From NCBI GenBank assembly GCA_937873655.1, contig CALMYQ010000021.1, positions 62,001-126,000 on the forward strand: a stretch of 64,000 bases of DNA. The letters are read 5' to 3'. Origin of the DNA: an uncultured Lewinella sp. Lineage in GTDB: Bacteria > Bacteroidota > Bacteroidia > Chitinophagales > Saprospiraceae. This document shows positions 35,759 to 43,737 of this stretch, piece after piece. The notes beneath the pieces are model-generated. The model saw only the letters and a program-made list of their open reading frames with translations, was not told the origin of the DNA and did no database searches. Positions within the stretch are counted from its first letter, which is position 1. Every line of letters begins with the position of its first letter. The translations under genes were made by a program, and so were the position numbers.

Positions 35759-35838
35759 CAATAATCAGGATTTTTAACCGTCAAAAGTGAGCCGGGCGGC
35801 AGAACCCACCTCCCGGCAGGGCGCAACATTAATTTCCC

Positions 35839-35846
35839 TATCTTTG
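35839..35846 (+). promoter_or_regulatory. -7 box before the PcrB-like synthase gene
   Basis: TATCTTTG fits TAnnTTTG exactly and lies 33 bp before the chosen start 35880. No TTG is at the usual distance. Its position inside the longer open frame favours the 35880 start. Confidence 0.4.
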
Positions 35847-35879
35847 CCCGGTCATCTGTTTCGGCACAAAGCCTGTTGC

Positions 35880-36626
35880 ATGATTTTAACATCATTGGCC
35901 AAAGCCCGCGCAAAGGGTGAAAAAAAACTTGCGGTCCTCCTGGATCCGGACAAACAATCGGAAGGAAGTCTGGAACGGACAATCTCGCTGTCCATAGAAG
36001 CCGGCGTGGATTTCTTTTTCATCGGCGGCAGTTTGCTGCTGCACGACCGGTTGGAGGCTTGCCTGGTTCGCCTGGGCGCCTTGAGCGCTATTCCCCGGAT
36101 TTTATTCCCGGGCAATGTCCTCCAGGTCAGCCGGGAAGCAGAGGCCATTCTGCTGTTGTCCCTGATCTCCGGACGAAACCCGGACCTGCTGATCGGCCAG
36201 CACGTGATTGCGGCCCCGTACCTCAAAGAGAGCGGGCTGGAAATTCTGCCCACAGGTTATCTGCTGATCGACGGCGGCAGTCCTACTTCGGTGAGCTATA
36301 TGAGCAACACGATCCCCATCCCGGCCAACAAACCGGATATCGCGCGCTGTACCGCCATGGCCGGCGAAATGCTGGGGCTCAGGCTGATGTACCTGGATGC
36401 CGGGAGCGGCGCCCGGAATCCGGTCCCGGAGGCCATGATCCGGGCCGTAAGAGCAGAAATTTCTGCACCCCTGATCGTAGGAGGAGGCATTCGCAAACCG
36501 GAACAGGCGATGGCCGCGACAGGCGCCGGAGCGGACGCCGTGGTCATCGGAAATGCCTTCGAACGATCCCCCCAGCTGATCATTGAGATGGCGGAAGCGA
36601 TCGGCATAAGGCGGGAAGTTCGGTAA
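35880..36626 (+). CDS. Geranylgeranylglyceryl/heptaprenylglyceryl phosphate synthase (PcrB/GGGPS family)
   Basis: Joins glycerol 1-phosphate to a polyprenyl diphosphate, forming an ether-linked lipid precursor. 248 residues from ATG 35880, the family's usual length. TIM-barrel motifs: KKLAVLLDPDK near the N-terminus, DFFFIGGSLL, LFPGNVLQVS, QHVIAAPYLKESGLEILPTGYLL (separate conserved strands), MYLDAGSGA, APLIVGGGIRKPEQA and GADAVVIGNAFE for phosphate binding. The family is known from archaea and from some Bacteroidota and Firmicutes. Same strand as cutC but with its own -7 box. Confidence 0.92.
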   Translation: MILTSLAKARAKGEKKLAVLLDPDKQSEGSLERTISLSIEAGVDFFFIGGSLLLHDRLEACLVRLGALSAIPRILFPGNVLQVSREAEAILLLSLISGRNPDLLIGQHVIAAPYLKESGLEILPTGYLLIDGGSPTSVSYMSNTIPIPANKPDIARCTAMAGEMLGLRLMYLDAGSGARNPVPEAMIRAVRAEISAPLIVGGGIRKPEQAMAATGAGADAVVIGNAFERSPQLIIEMAEAIGIRREVR

Positions 36627-36853
36627 TTTCACCGACCAGCCTGTTAATAATCGGGACGTATTGGAAATTTCCCGTTTTCAAGTATCGGAATTCCTTTGTA
36701 GCTTCGCTTGACGTTATCCTCCCGAATGCCGGTAAGACCATCTTGCACCTTGCTTAATATCCTCGAAAAAAAGTTTATCGCCTTGTTCCGGTCGCGGATC
36801 GGAAAATAGCTCAATTACCGTGTTGTTTTTTTTTAAACCTACACCGCTTACTC

Positions 36854-39373
36854 ATGAAATGGAAAAAATTCACCCTCTTTACCGCCCTGCTCCTTTCAGT
36901 TTTCCAATCCGCAGCGGGGCAAGGTTCGGTCGCCTTCCAGTGGAGCGAGGTCATGCTCGACGCCATCCGCAAGGATTTTGCAAGGCCGACCGTGCACGCC
37001 CGGAATTTATTCCACGTATCCATGGCCATGTACGATGCCTGGGCCGCGTATGATACCGAAGCCAGAACCGTATTCCTGGGTAATACCCTGGGGCAATACC
37101 ACTGCGATTTCGCCGGTGTGCCGGCGCCCGCGGATACCCTGGCCGCCCGGGAAAAAGCGATCAGTTATGCCGTATACCGCCTGCTGAAGCACCGTTTTGC
37201 CAATTCACCGGGCGTAGCGGTGACTTATGCCGAGATCGATGCCAAGATGACGGAACTGGGTTACGATCCCAACGTGGAATCAACGGATTATTCGTCCGGC
37301 GACCCCGCTGCACTCGGTAATTATATCGCCGCACAGATCATCCAGTTCGGATTTCAGGACGGCTCCAACGAGCAGGATGTCTACGCCAACCAATATTACG
37401 AACCGGTCAACCCGCCGCTCATCATGGCCTTCCCGGGAAATCCCACCCTGGTGAACCCCAATCGGTGGCAGCCCCTGACCCTGTCCGTCTTTATCGACCA
37501 GAACGGCAATGTGATCCCCATCAATACGCCGCCCTTCCTGAGTCCGGAATGGGGCCAGGTCGTGCCGTTCTCCCTCAAGCCCGAAGACCGCACGATCTAT
37601 AACCGCGACGGGTTCGATTACTGGGTTTACCACGATCCGGGCCCGCCGCCTTACATCGATACCACCGCAGTCGGGGGGATATCCGAAGAATACAAATGGA
37701 CCTTCTGCCTGGTGGCCTGCTGGTCGTCCCACCTGGACGCCACCGACACCACCATGTGGGATATTTCTCCGGGCGCTTCCGGAAATATTCAGCATTATCC
37801 TGAGTCGCTGGCGGAATATCACGACTTCTACAACCTCCTGGAAGGCGGCGATCCGGGTGAAGGACGGGCGCTCAACCCCAAAACAGGCCAGCCTTATGCC
37901 CCCCAAATGGTTCGCCGGGGGGATTATGCCCGGGTCCTGGCCGAGTTCTGGGCGGACGGCCCCAATTCGGAAACGCCTCCGGGGCACTGGTTCACCATCC
38001 TGAATTATGTCAATTCCCGGCCCCAGCTGGTGCGCAGGTTCGGCGGCAAAGGCCCGGTCCTGGACCCCCTGGAATGGGATGTAAAAACCTACCTGACCCT
38101 TGGCGGCGCACTGCACGATGTCGCGATATCCGCCTGGGGCATCAAAGGCTGGTACGATTACATCCGGCCCGTTTCGGCGATTCGCTCCATGGCTGACCGC
38201 GGCCAGAGTTCCGACCCCGGCCTCCCGTCCTATCACCCGGGCGGGATCACCTTGATACCCGGCTATATCGAATTGGTCTACGAGGGCGACCCCCTGGCCG
38301 GCCAGAACAATGTCAATGTCGGCAAGATCAAGCTGAAGGCCTGGCGGGGCCCTGATTACATCAACAACCCCGTAACCGATGTTGCAGGGGTGGGTTGGAT
38401 ATTGGCCGAGAACTGGTGGCCTTACCAGCGGCCCTCTTTCGTGACCCCGCCTTTTGCCGGGTATATATCAGGCCATTCGACGTATTCCCGCGCCGGCGCC
38501 GTGGTATTGACCGAGCTGACGGGCGACCCCTATTTTCCTGGCGGGATGGGCGAATTTCCGGCGCCGCAGAACCAGTACCTGGTATTTGAAGACGGCCCCA
38601 GCCAGGACATCACCCTGCAGTGGGCTACCTACCAGGATGCATCCGACCAGTGCAGCCTTTCCCGGATCTGGGGCGGCATTCACCCGCCTGCCGACGATAT
38701 ACCCGGTCGTTTCATCGGGCAGGAAATCGGAGAAGAAGCGTTCAGCTATGCGCGCACCTTCTTTTACACCGACGCCGATGAGGACGGCTATTACAGCTAT
38801 GAAGACTGCGACGACAACAACCCGGCCATCCACCCGGGGGCGGCTGAAGGTTGCGACGGGCTGGACAACGACTGCAACAACCTGATCGATGACGGACTGA
38901 CCATCCAGACCTATTTTGCTGATGCCGATAATGATTCCTATGGCGATGCTATGGTTTCGATCGACACCTGCGGCGCAGAACCGCCGGCCGGTTATGTTTT
39001 GAACGACCTCGACTGCGACGATACCAATCCGGCTATCCATCCCGGAGCGGAAGAGGTGCTGGACAGTCTCGATAACAACTGCGACGGCCAGGTCGATGAA
39101 GGGTTAGTAGCCGTGAAAGAACCGCAGTCCGACCCAGTCCGGATCTTCCCGAACCCGGCTAGGGATGAGATTGCGATCCTGCATCCCACCGCAACCGGGC
39201 TCAAAGCCCAACTGCTCGGCGCCGACGGTCATGTTTTGCGCGACTACGACCTGAGTCTGGCGGGCGGAAAGGCCGTAATATCCCTTTCCGATGTACCGGC
39301 GGGCGTTTATATCCTGGCGTTGACCGATTCGACCGGCGACCATCGATGGGTGGAAAGGATAGTGAAGATCTGA
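36854..39373 (+). CDS. Secreted vanadium-haloperoxidase-like (PAP2 superfamily) protein with metal-binding repeats and T9SS domain
   Basis: 839 residues. Signal peptide, then a PAP2/vanadium haloperoxidase domain to about residue 640. FVTPPFAGYISGHSTYSRAGA carries the acid-base His541, and WGGIHPPADD, with His610 in the place of the vanadate-ligand region, precedes GRFIGQEIG. The N-terminal motif VMLDAIRKDFARPTVHARNLFHVS is typical of the secreted Bacteroidota branch. Residues about 635-740 hold two MopE-like calcium/metal-binding repeats (DCDDNNPAIHPGA ... DGLDNDC and DCDDTNPAIHPGA ... DSLDNNC). A type A sorting domain ends the protein (IFPNPARDEIAI, DVPAGVYIL). Halide oxidation or phosphatase activity are both possible. 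Confidence 0.88.
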   Translation: MKWKKFTLFTALLLSVFQSAAGQGSVAFQWSEVMLDAIRKDFARPTVHARNLFHVSMAMYDAWAAYDTEARTVFLGNTLGQYHCDFAGVPAPADTLAAREKAISYAVYRLLKHRFANSPGVAVTYAEIDAKMTELGYDPNVESTDYSSGDPAALGNYIAAQIIQFGFQDGSNEQDVYANQYYEPVNPPLIMAFPGNPTLVNPNRWQPLTLSVFIDQNGNVIPINTPPFLSPEWGQVVPFSLKPEDRTIYNRDGFDYWVYHDPGPPPYIDTTAVGGISEEYKWTFCLVACWSSHLDATDTTMWDISPGASGNIQHYPESLAEYHDFYNLLEGGDPGEGRALNPKTGQPYAPQMVRRGDYARVLAEFWADGPNSETPPGHWFTILNYVNSRPQLVRRFGGKGPVLDPLEWDVKTYLTLGGALHDVAISAWGIKGWYDYIRPVSAIRSMADRGQSSDPGLPSYHPGGITLIPGYIELVYEGDPLAGQNNVNVGKIKLKAWRGPDYINNPVTDVAGVGWILAENWWPYQRPSFVTPPFAGYISGHSTYSRAGAVVLTELTGDPYFPGGMGEFPAPQNQYLVFEDGPSQDITLQWATYQDASDQCSLSRIWGGIHPPADDIPGRFIGQEIGEEAFSYARTFFYTDADEDGYYSYEDCDDNNPAIHPGAAEGCDGLDNDCNNLIDDGLTIQTYFADADNDSYGDAMVSIDTCGAEPPAGYVLNDLDCDDTNPAIHPGAEEVLDSLDNNCDGQVDEGLVAVKEPQSDPVRIFPNPARDEIAILHPTATGLKAQLLGADGHVLRDYDLSLAGGKAVISLSDVPAGVYILALTDSTGDHRWVERIVKI

Positions 39374-39393
39374 CAATCGTTGGCCTGAAGATC

Positions 39394-39434
39394 CCGGATT
39401 ACGCATTTTTGGAATACCGGAGTGCGTAATCCGG
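39394..39434 (+). terminator. Hairpin between the haloperoxidase and EAD11 genes
   Basis: CCGGATTACGCA (39394-39405) is perfectly inverted as TGCGTAATCCGG (39423-39434) around a 17-nt loop that starts with TTTTT. It probably ends the upstream transcript; no T-run follows the stem. Confidence 0.45.
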
Positions 39435-39475
39435 ATTATTCGGGGTATATTTGTCTGGAATCCAATCTATTATTT

Positions 39476-40390
39476 ATGGGCCCTGCGGCTTTTAAGGAAA
39501 AGCTTCAACAACTTGTCGCCGACGATCAACTCGATGAGGCTGCAGAGGCATTGACCGGATTCTGGAAAAAGAAACACGCCGGCCTGGAAGCGCTGTCATT
39601 GGCCCAGCTCCGCCGGTTGAAAACCCTGAAGACCGAGCAAAGCAAAGGCACGATCAGCGATAACGACGCGTTTGTGGAGCGGGCCAAAGTTACGGATGCG
39701 CTCCTGCTGATCATCGGCCAGACGGACACCGGCAAACCAACCGTGCCGGAAGAATTGAAAGCCTACCTGCCGCCCAAACCTGCCTTTCAACCGGTTATGC
39801 TGGTTCTTATTGCCGCGTTTTTTATGGCGGTGGCCTTTATAACCTATCGCGCCTTTTTCACCCGGCCGGAAGACTTTACCCTCGCCCTCAATTTCATGGA
39901 ATCCGGCGATGAAAGTAAATTGGTCAACCAGGGAAAAGCCCGAATCATCCTCGGCAGTCGCCCGATGGACGTAAAAGCCATCAATGCGGAAGGCCGGATC
40001 TTTTACGAACAGATTCCCGCTTCGGCACTCAATGATTCCGTCCGGGTGGTCGTTATAGATATGCCCTACCGGGTGACCGGGCAATCGGCCTACACCGCCG
40101 CAAAAAGCCGGTCCATTGCCGTCAGCCTGGAGCCCGTACAGGATACGCTCAGCTGGCGGGGGACGGTAATTGACAATGGCGGTAAACCTGTTGAAGATGC
40201 GATCATTGACGTGGAAAACGGCCTCGCAAAAGGGCAGACCGATGCGATGGGACATTTTCGCATCGCGGTGCCCGGCAAGGCCGGCGACCAGGTGCAGACG
40301 GTTGTCCTGCTGAACGGAAAGGTGGTCAGAAATGCCCGCTTCACTTTATCGGAAACCGCGCCTCCTACCATAGTTTTAGACGATGAATGA
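39476..40390 (+). CDS. Membrane protein with N-terminal effector-associated domain 11 (EAD11)
   Basis: 304 residues from ATG 39476; a GTG at 39422 would lengthen it across the hairpin. Residues 1-80 match the helical EAD11 adaptor: LQQLVADDQLDEAAEAL, then LAQLRRLKTLKTEQSKGTIS and DNDAFVERAKVTDALL. A membrane helix lies at about 107-129. The periplasmic part ends in a carboxypeptidase-regulatory-like Ig fold at about 228-290 (WRGTVIDNGGKPVEDAIIDV, GQTDAMGHFRIAV). EADs recruit partners carrying the same EAD in conflict and signalling systems; here it would be held at the inner face of the membrane. First gene of a three-gene operon (gaps 6 and 10 nt). The domain call is by eye. Confidence 0.7.
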   Translation: MGPAAFKEKLQQLVADDQLDEAAEALTGFWKKKHAGLEALSLAQLRRLKTLKTEQSKGTISDNDAFVERAKVTDALLLIIGQTDTGKPTVPEELKAYLPPKPAFQPVMLVLIAAFFMAVAFITYRAFFTRPEDFTLALNFMESGDESKLVNQGKARIILGSRPMDVKAINAEGRIFYEQIPASALNDSVRVVVIDMPYRVTGQSAYTAAKSRSIAVSLEPVQDTLSWRGTVIDNGGKPVEDAIIDVENGLAKGQTDAMGHFRIAVPGKAGDQVQTVVLLNGKVVRNARFTLSETAPPTIVLDDE

Positions 40391-40396
40391 TCTTGG

Positions 40397-41431
40397 ATGA
40401 TGAAAAAATGGATATTATCGGTCTTGTTGCTGATCCCTTTTCTTGCAAGCAGCCAGGAGGTGATCTTTTCCGGCCGGATCGTCGACGCGGCAACCGGCGC
40501 CGGCGTATCGGGCATCCGTGTGCGGATTCTGGACCAGGGGGAAGGCGTTACCGATGACGACGGCATCTTCCGGATTCCGCTCAAAAAGGGCACGACCGAG
40601 GTCCAGGTGGAACTGTCAAAAGAATGGACGGTGCAATACCCACGCGAAGGGAAAGCCCTGGTGCCGTTGTCGAGCGAGGCCCGGATAGAATTTGAGGTCA
40701 AACGCCTGCGATCGGAAAATGCCCTGCTGCTCAGAGAAGTTGAACGCCTTAAAAACGAGGGCAGGCTCAAGTCGGCTCAGATCGATTCCCTCCGGCAGGT
40801 ATTGGAAGATTCCGCTGCCGTTTTTCAGGAGCGGATAGCGCTTAAAACCGGCATTTATCAGGATTCCATCCGGAAATCTGCCGCCGAAAACGAAGCGCTT
40901 CGCATGAAGCTGTCCGAGCTTACCGGGCAACTGGAACAAACGTTTATCCGCCGGAACAAGGCGGAAGCCCGCGGCCTGATCTCCTCCGAATTGCTGGCTT
41001 ACGCAGACCGGCTCAAAGACCTCCGGGATTTCCTGCCGCATATCCGCGACGTCTTTCTGGAAAACCGGGCATCGGAAAATTTCAACAAGGTCATCATCCG
41101 GTACAATGCCGCCCGCGAACCGGTCAATGACAACCGGGAAGCCAGGCTGGCCAGCGCTCGGCTCTACTGGCCCGATGAATTGACGGAAGACGAATTGGAA
41201 GAGGCCTATGATCTCGTTTTGAAAGATATCCATCAACGCATCATTCTGCCCCTGAACGACGAATTGCTGGAATATATCCGGGCGGCGGCCACAGGAAGAA
41301 TGCCGAGGGTAGCCGCTTCAAAAAAAGCCCGGAAAGCAGCGGACGCCGGTGTCAAATCCCTGGAATATCCCATTGCCCAACTGGAGCAAAAGATTGGGGA
41401 AGTAAACGCCCGGTTGAAAAGTAACCAATAA
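40397..41431 (+). CDS. Exported coiled-coil protein with carboxypeptidase-regulatory-like domain
   Basis: 344 residues. Signal peptide (LLLIPFLASSQ), a carboxypeptidase-regulatory-like module at about 23-95 (FSGRIVDAATGAGVSGIRVRI, GVTDDDGIFRIPL), then a long coiled coil at about 100-195 (EVKRLRSENALLLREVERLK, ENEALRMKLSELTGQLEQ). A helical C-terminal half closes with KSLEYPIAQLEQKIGEV. It shares the regulatory-like module with the EAD11 protein encoded 6 nt upstream, suggesting that the two interact in the periplasm. Function unknown. Confidence 0.7.
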   Translation: MMKKWILSVLLLIPFLASSQEVIFSGRIVDAATGAGVSGIRVRILDQGEGVTDDDGIFRIPLKKGTTEVQVELSKEWTVQYPREGKALVPLSSEARIEFEVKRLRSENALLLREVERLKNEGRLKSAQIDSLRQVLEDSAAVFQERIALKTGIYQDSIRKSAAENEALRMKLSELTGQLEQTFIRRNKAEARGLISSELLAYADRLKDLRDFLPHIRDVFLENRASENFNKVIIRYNAAREPVNDNREARLASARLYWPDELTEDELEEAYDLVLKDIHQRIILPLNDELLEYIRAAATGRMPRVAASKKARKAADAGVKSLEYPIAQLEQKIGEVNARLKSNQ

Positions 41432-41441
41432 ACCGTGATAT

Positions 41442-42170
41442 ATGAAAAATCTGCTGTGGGTACTGATGGCAATAGTAGTTTGCGCCCTGGGTTGCGCCAA
41501 GAATGATTGCGGTGGAGGATCGATCAAGACGGTAGAACCCGACGGTAATCCTGCGGGGTATCAAATAAAGATTAAAGGTTCAGGGTTTGATGCTGATACA
41601 AAGGTTCGGTTCGATGATTTGTATGGAATCGTGCAATTTCAAAGCGTTAGTGAATTATTCGTTACCGTCCCTAATGGCCTTGTGGGTAATGTAACTATTG
41701 TAGCGGAATCAGCAGATAAGACTTGTATCGGCCGTTCCGACCAGCTGTTTACTGTGTTCGGAAATTATCCTGCAGATATTCCGCCCAGCCCCACTTTTAT
41801 CGTCGTACCAGTAGCGCCGACTGTTTATCCATCTGATTTTCAAAACCTCTGGCAGAATCTGAGCGATGCAGGACATTCCATTTTGCTGCAAGGGGTTGAT
41901 GGCATTATCGATCCGGAACAATCCCATGAAAACAGCAATAAAAGCGAATTATTGCAGGATAATCCTATTTCAGGCCATTTTTTTTGGGATGAGGTCGCCA
42001 AAACCACTGATATAGAGGTGATCATTGATCGGTCTTTGAAATCTGGCGGTATCAAAGAGACTTATAAAGGAGAATTGATACTTCCGGGCTCGGTAGGTTC
42101 AGACGCCACCCTGGTCCTTTTGCTTACATCCACCAACGACGGGCGCCAATTATTATTCGGGTATTTTTGA
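41442..42170 (+). CDS. Lipoprotein with an IPT/TIG-like domain
   Basis: 242 residues. Lipobox VCALGC (Cys18). Residues about 28-105 have the IPT/TIG strand pattern (YQIKIKGSGFDADTKVRFDD, LFVTVPNGLVGNVTIVAE). The C-terminal half (FQNLWQNLSDAGHSILLQG, HFFWDEVAKTTDIEVIID) is not recognised. Third gene of the EAD11 operon, 10 nt after the coiled-coil gene; likely its outer-membrane component. Confidence 0.65.
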   Translation: MKNLLWVLMAIVVCALGCAKNDCGGGSIKTVEPDGNPAGYQIKIKGSGFDADTKVRFDDLYGIVQFQSVSELFVTVPNGLVGNVTIVAESADKTCIGRSDQLFTVFGNYPADIPPSPTFIVVPVAPTVYPSDFQNLWQNLSDAGHSILLQGVDGIIDPEQSHENSNKSELLQDNPISGHFFWDEVAKTTDIEVIIDRSLKSGGIKETYKGELILPGSVGSDATLVLLLTSTNDGRQLLFGYF

Positions 42171-42199
42171 TTACCCGGAGGGTATGAATTTCCTTTTCC

Positions 42200-43129
42200 T
42201 TAGTTGCCGGTCAACAGATACCGAACCCCAAGACTGATCTGATTGTAACTCCCTTTTACGATCCGCAACGGGGCATTCGAGGGGCCTTCCTTGATGCTCC
42301 GGTCCAGTGACAGCCCGATGCTCCACGCGTCGGCCGGCAGGAATTGTACACTGATGCCGTACAAAAAACTGGTCCTGACCCGGTTGAACCCGTTATCCGC
42401 TTTAATGTAGTTAAAACCGGACGCATAACTCAGGCTGGGAATGAGGTACCATTTGCGATCCTGCAAAACGGTCACGAAATAAAGGCCTGCCGGTATGGTC
42501 AGGGAAGTTTGATCCCGGTCCTCATTCCTGAATTGATAAACGGCGCCTGCTGTAGCGAATACGTATAGCCAGGGCTGGAACTGCTGGTAGAATACCCCTT
42601 GGACAGTCCATGCCGTACGATCGAAGCCCAACTGCTGGCGGATAAATGCATCTCCCTCAACGGGAAAAGTTAGGCTGGTCTGGACATTGAATTCCGGCAG
42701 GGTTCGGATGGGTTTTATCCGGGCGCCCAATCCAATCGTCCCCAGGGAATGAATGGCTTCATCGTTGAAAACCCCGAAGGGGCCGCTGCTTTCATCGGCA
42801 TCCAAGACCTGGTGGGCGGCGCGGAGCTCCAGTCCGAAATTGATGAAATTGCTTTGAAAAGGGTTGTACCAGACCCGCCCGATCTGATCGAGCCTCGAAG
42901 ACCGGGCCACCCCGTCGGGGTCGTTCATGTCCCTTAGTTTGAGGGTGGAAAGGGTGTTAAACAAATTGAATTCCCACTCGCCTCCGTTAATCACCACCGG
43001 CGCCAGGTTGGAAATGACAATTCCCGGGTTTAATGTGTCGGCTTGAAGAGGGCTCCCGGCGGAGAAAGCCGGCAATGCACGGGTTGCGGTTACAGCCAGG
43101 AACAAAAAAAATTTCACGCTAGCTTTCAT
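42200..43129 (-). CDS. Outer-membrane beta-barrel protein
   Basis: 309 residues from ATG 43129, which begins a clear signal peptide (MKASVKFFLFLAVTATRALPAFSA). The longer frame has a charged N-terminus. The mature part alternates strands and turns like a 10- to 12-strand barrel: WEFNLFNTLSTLKL, INFGLELRAAH, RTAWTVQGVFYQQF, YVFATAGAVYQF, SLTIPAGLYFVTVL, and the final QISLGVRYLLTGN. No ligand can be inferred. Divergent from the first BlaI gene, with a -7 box at 43179-43186, and convergent with the EAD11 operon. Confidence 0.75.
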   Translation of the reverse strand: MKASVKFFLFLAVTATRALPAFSAGSPLQADTLNPGIVISNLAPVVINGGEWEFNLFNTLSTLKLRDMNDPDGVARSSRLDQIGRVWYNPFQSNFINFGLELRAAHQVLDADESSGPFGVFNDEAIHSLGTIGLGARIKPIRTLPEFNVQTSLTFPVEGDAFIRQQLGFDRTAWTVQGVFYQQFQPWLYVFATAGAVYQFRNEDRDQTSLTIPAGLYFVTVLQDRKWYLIPSLSYASGFNYIKADNGFNRVRTSFLYGISVQFLPADAWSIGLSLDRSIKEGPSNAPLRIVKGSYNQISLGVRYLLTGN

Positions 43130-43178
43130 AGGTTCCGGTTTTGGAAAACACCTCATAATCAGCAGGTTGATTTCTACC

Positions 43179-43186
43179 CAAATGTA
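43179..43186 (-). promoter_or_regulatory. -7 box for the barrel protein gene
   Basis: Minus-strand TACATTTG, a perfect TAnnTTTG, 50 bp before the ATG at 43129. The nearest TTG is 29 nt away, beyond the normal range. Confidence 0.35.
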
Positions 43187-43224
43187 ATCCTTCTCCACGA
43201 ATTTTTTACCTGGCGCAATAGGAA

Positions 43225-43278
43225 ACGACGAAAATCGTTTTTTAACTATAAAAATAGTTGAATGACGAAAAAAATAAT
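43225..43278 (+). promoter_or_regulatory. Three BlaI-type operator sites at 20-bp steps (module 1)
   Basis: The central site ACTATAAAAATAGT (43245-43258) is a perfect 5+5 palindrome. A weaker site ACGACGAAAATCGT (43225-43238, arms ACGA/TCGT) lies 20 bp upstream. A half-site beginning ACGA (43265-43278) lies 20 bp downstream. The layout relative to the promoter is the same as in module 2, where all three sites are strong. Likely bound by the BlaI-type repressor encoded at 43324. Confidence 0.6.
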
Positions 43279-43288
43279 TGTAGCTTTG
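43258..43288 (+). promoter_or_regulatory. Promoter of the first BlaI/M56 module
   Basis: TTG (43258-43260), 20 nt, TAGCTTTG (43281-43288): an exact Bacteroidota promoter. The TTG overlaps the last base of the central operator, so a bound repressor would block the polymerase. Start of transcription is expected about 30 bp before the ATG at 43324, supporting that start. Confidence 0.7.
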
Positions 43289-43323
43289 TTGCCAACGGGC
43301 TTGAACCGGGAAAAACAGGAAAA

Positions 43324-43686
43324 ATGAAACGACTCACACCGAAAGAAGAAGAGGTCATGCAGGCAGTCTGGCGATTGGAAAAGGCCTTTGCCAAGGACGT
43401 TCGCGAAGAATTGCCGGAGCCCAGACCGCACGTCAACACCGTGTCGACCGTTATGCGGAAACTGGTGAAGAAGGGGTTTCTCGGTTTCGAGGATTTCGGC
43501 GCCACCCACCGGTATTTTGCCAAAGTGGGCAAGGAGGATTACAGCCAGGAATACCTCGGCGAAAAGCTGGCCGGCTATTTCGGGGATTCCTATAAGGAAA
43601 TGGTCGCCTTTTTTGCCAAGGAAGAAAAAGTCAGCGTGGAGGACCTGAAAGAGATCATCCGCATGATCGAAAATCCGGAAGAATGA
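43324..43686 (+). CDS. BlaI/MecI/CopY family transcriptional repressor (module 1)
   Basis: 121 residues from ATG 43324 (MKRLTPKEEEVMQAVWRLEK); a start at 43258 would lie inside the operator and promoter. Winged-helix domain in residues 1-75: EEVMQAVWRLEKAFAKDVRE, HVNTVSTVMRKLVKKGFL with the recognition helix NTVSTVMRKL. The dimerisation tail carries SYKEMVAFFAKEEKVSVEDL. In Gram-positives such repressors are cleaved after the M56 sensor is activated. The M56 gene follows after 51 bp. The paralogue at 57987-58358 is similar along its whole length. Confidence 0.9.
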   Translation: MKRLTPKEEEVMQAVWRLEKAFAKDVREELPEPRPHVNTVSTVMRKLVKKGFLGFEDFGATHRYFAKVGKEDYSQEYLGEKLAGYFGDSYKEMVAFFAKEEKVSVEDLKEIIRMIENPEE

Positions 43687-43737
43687 CCCTGCTCAATTTG
43701 TCACCCAACTCATCACCCGAATTAAAAAACGAGCGCT

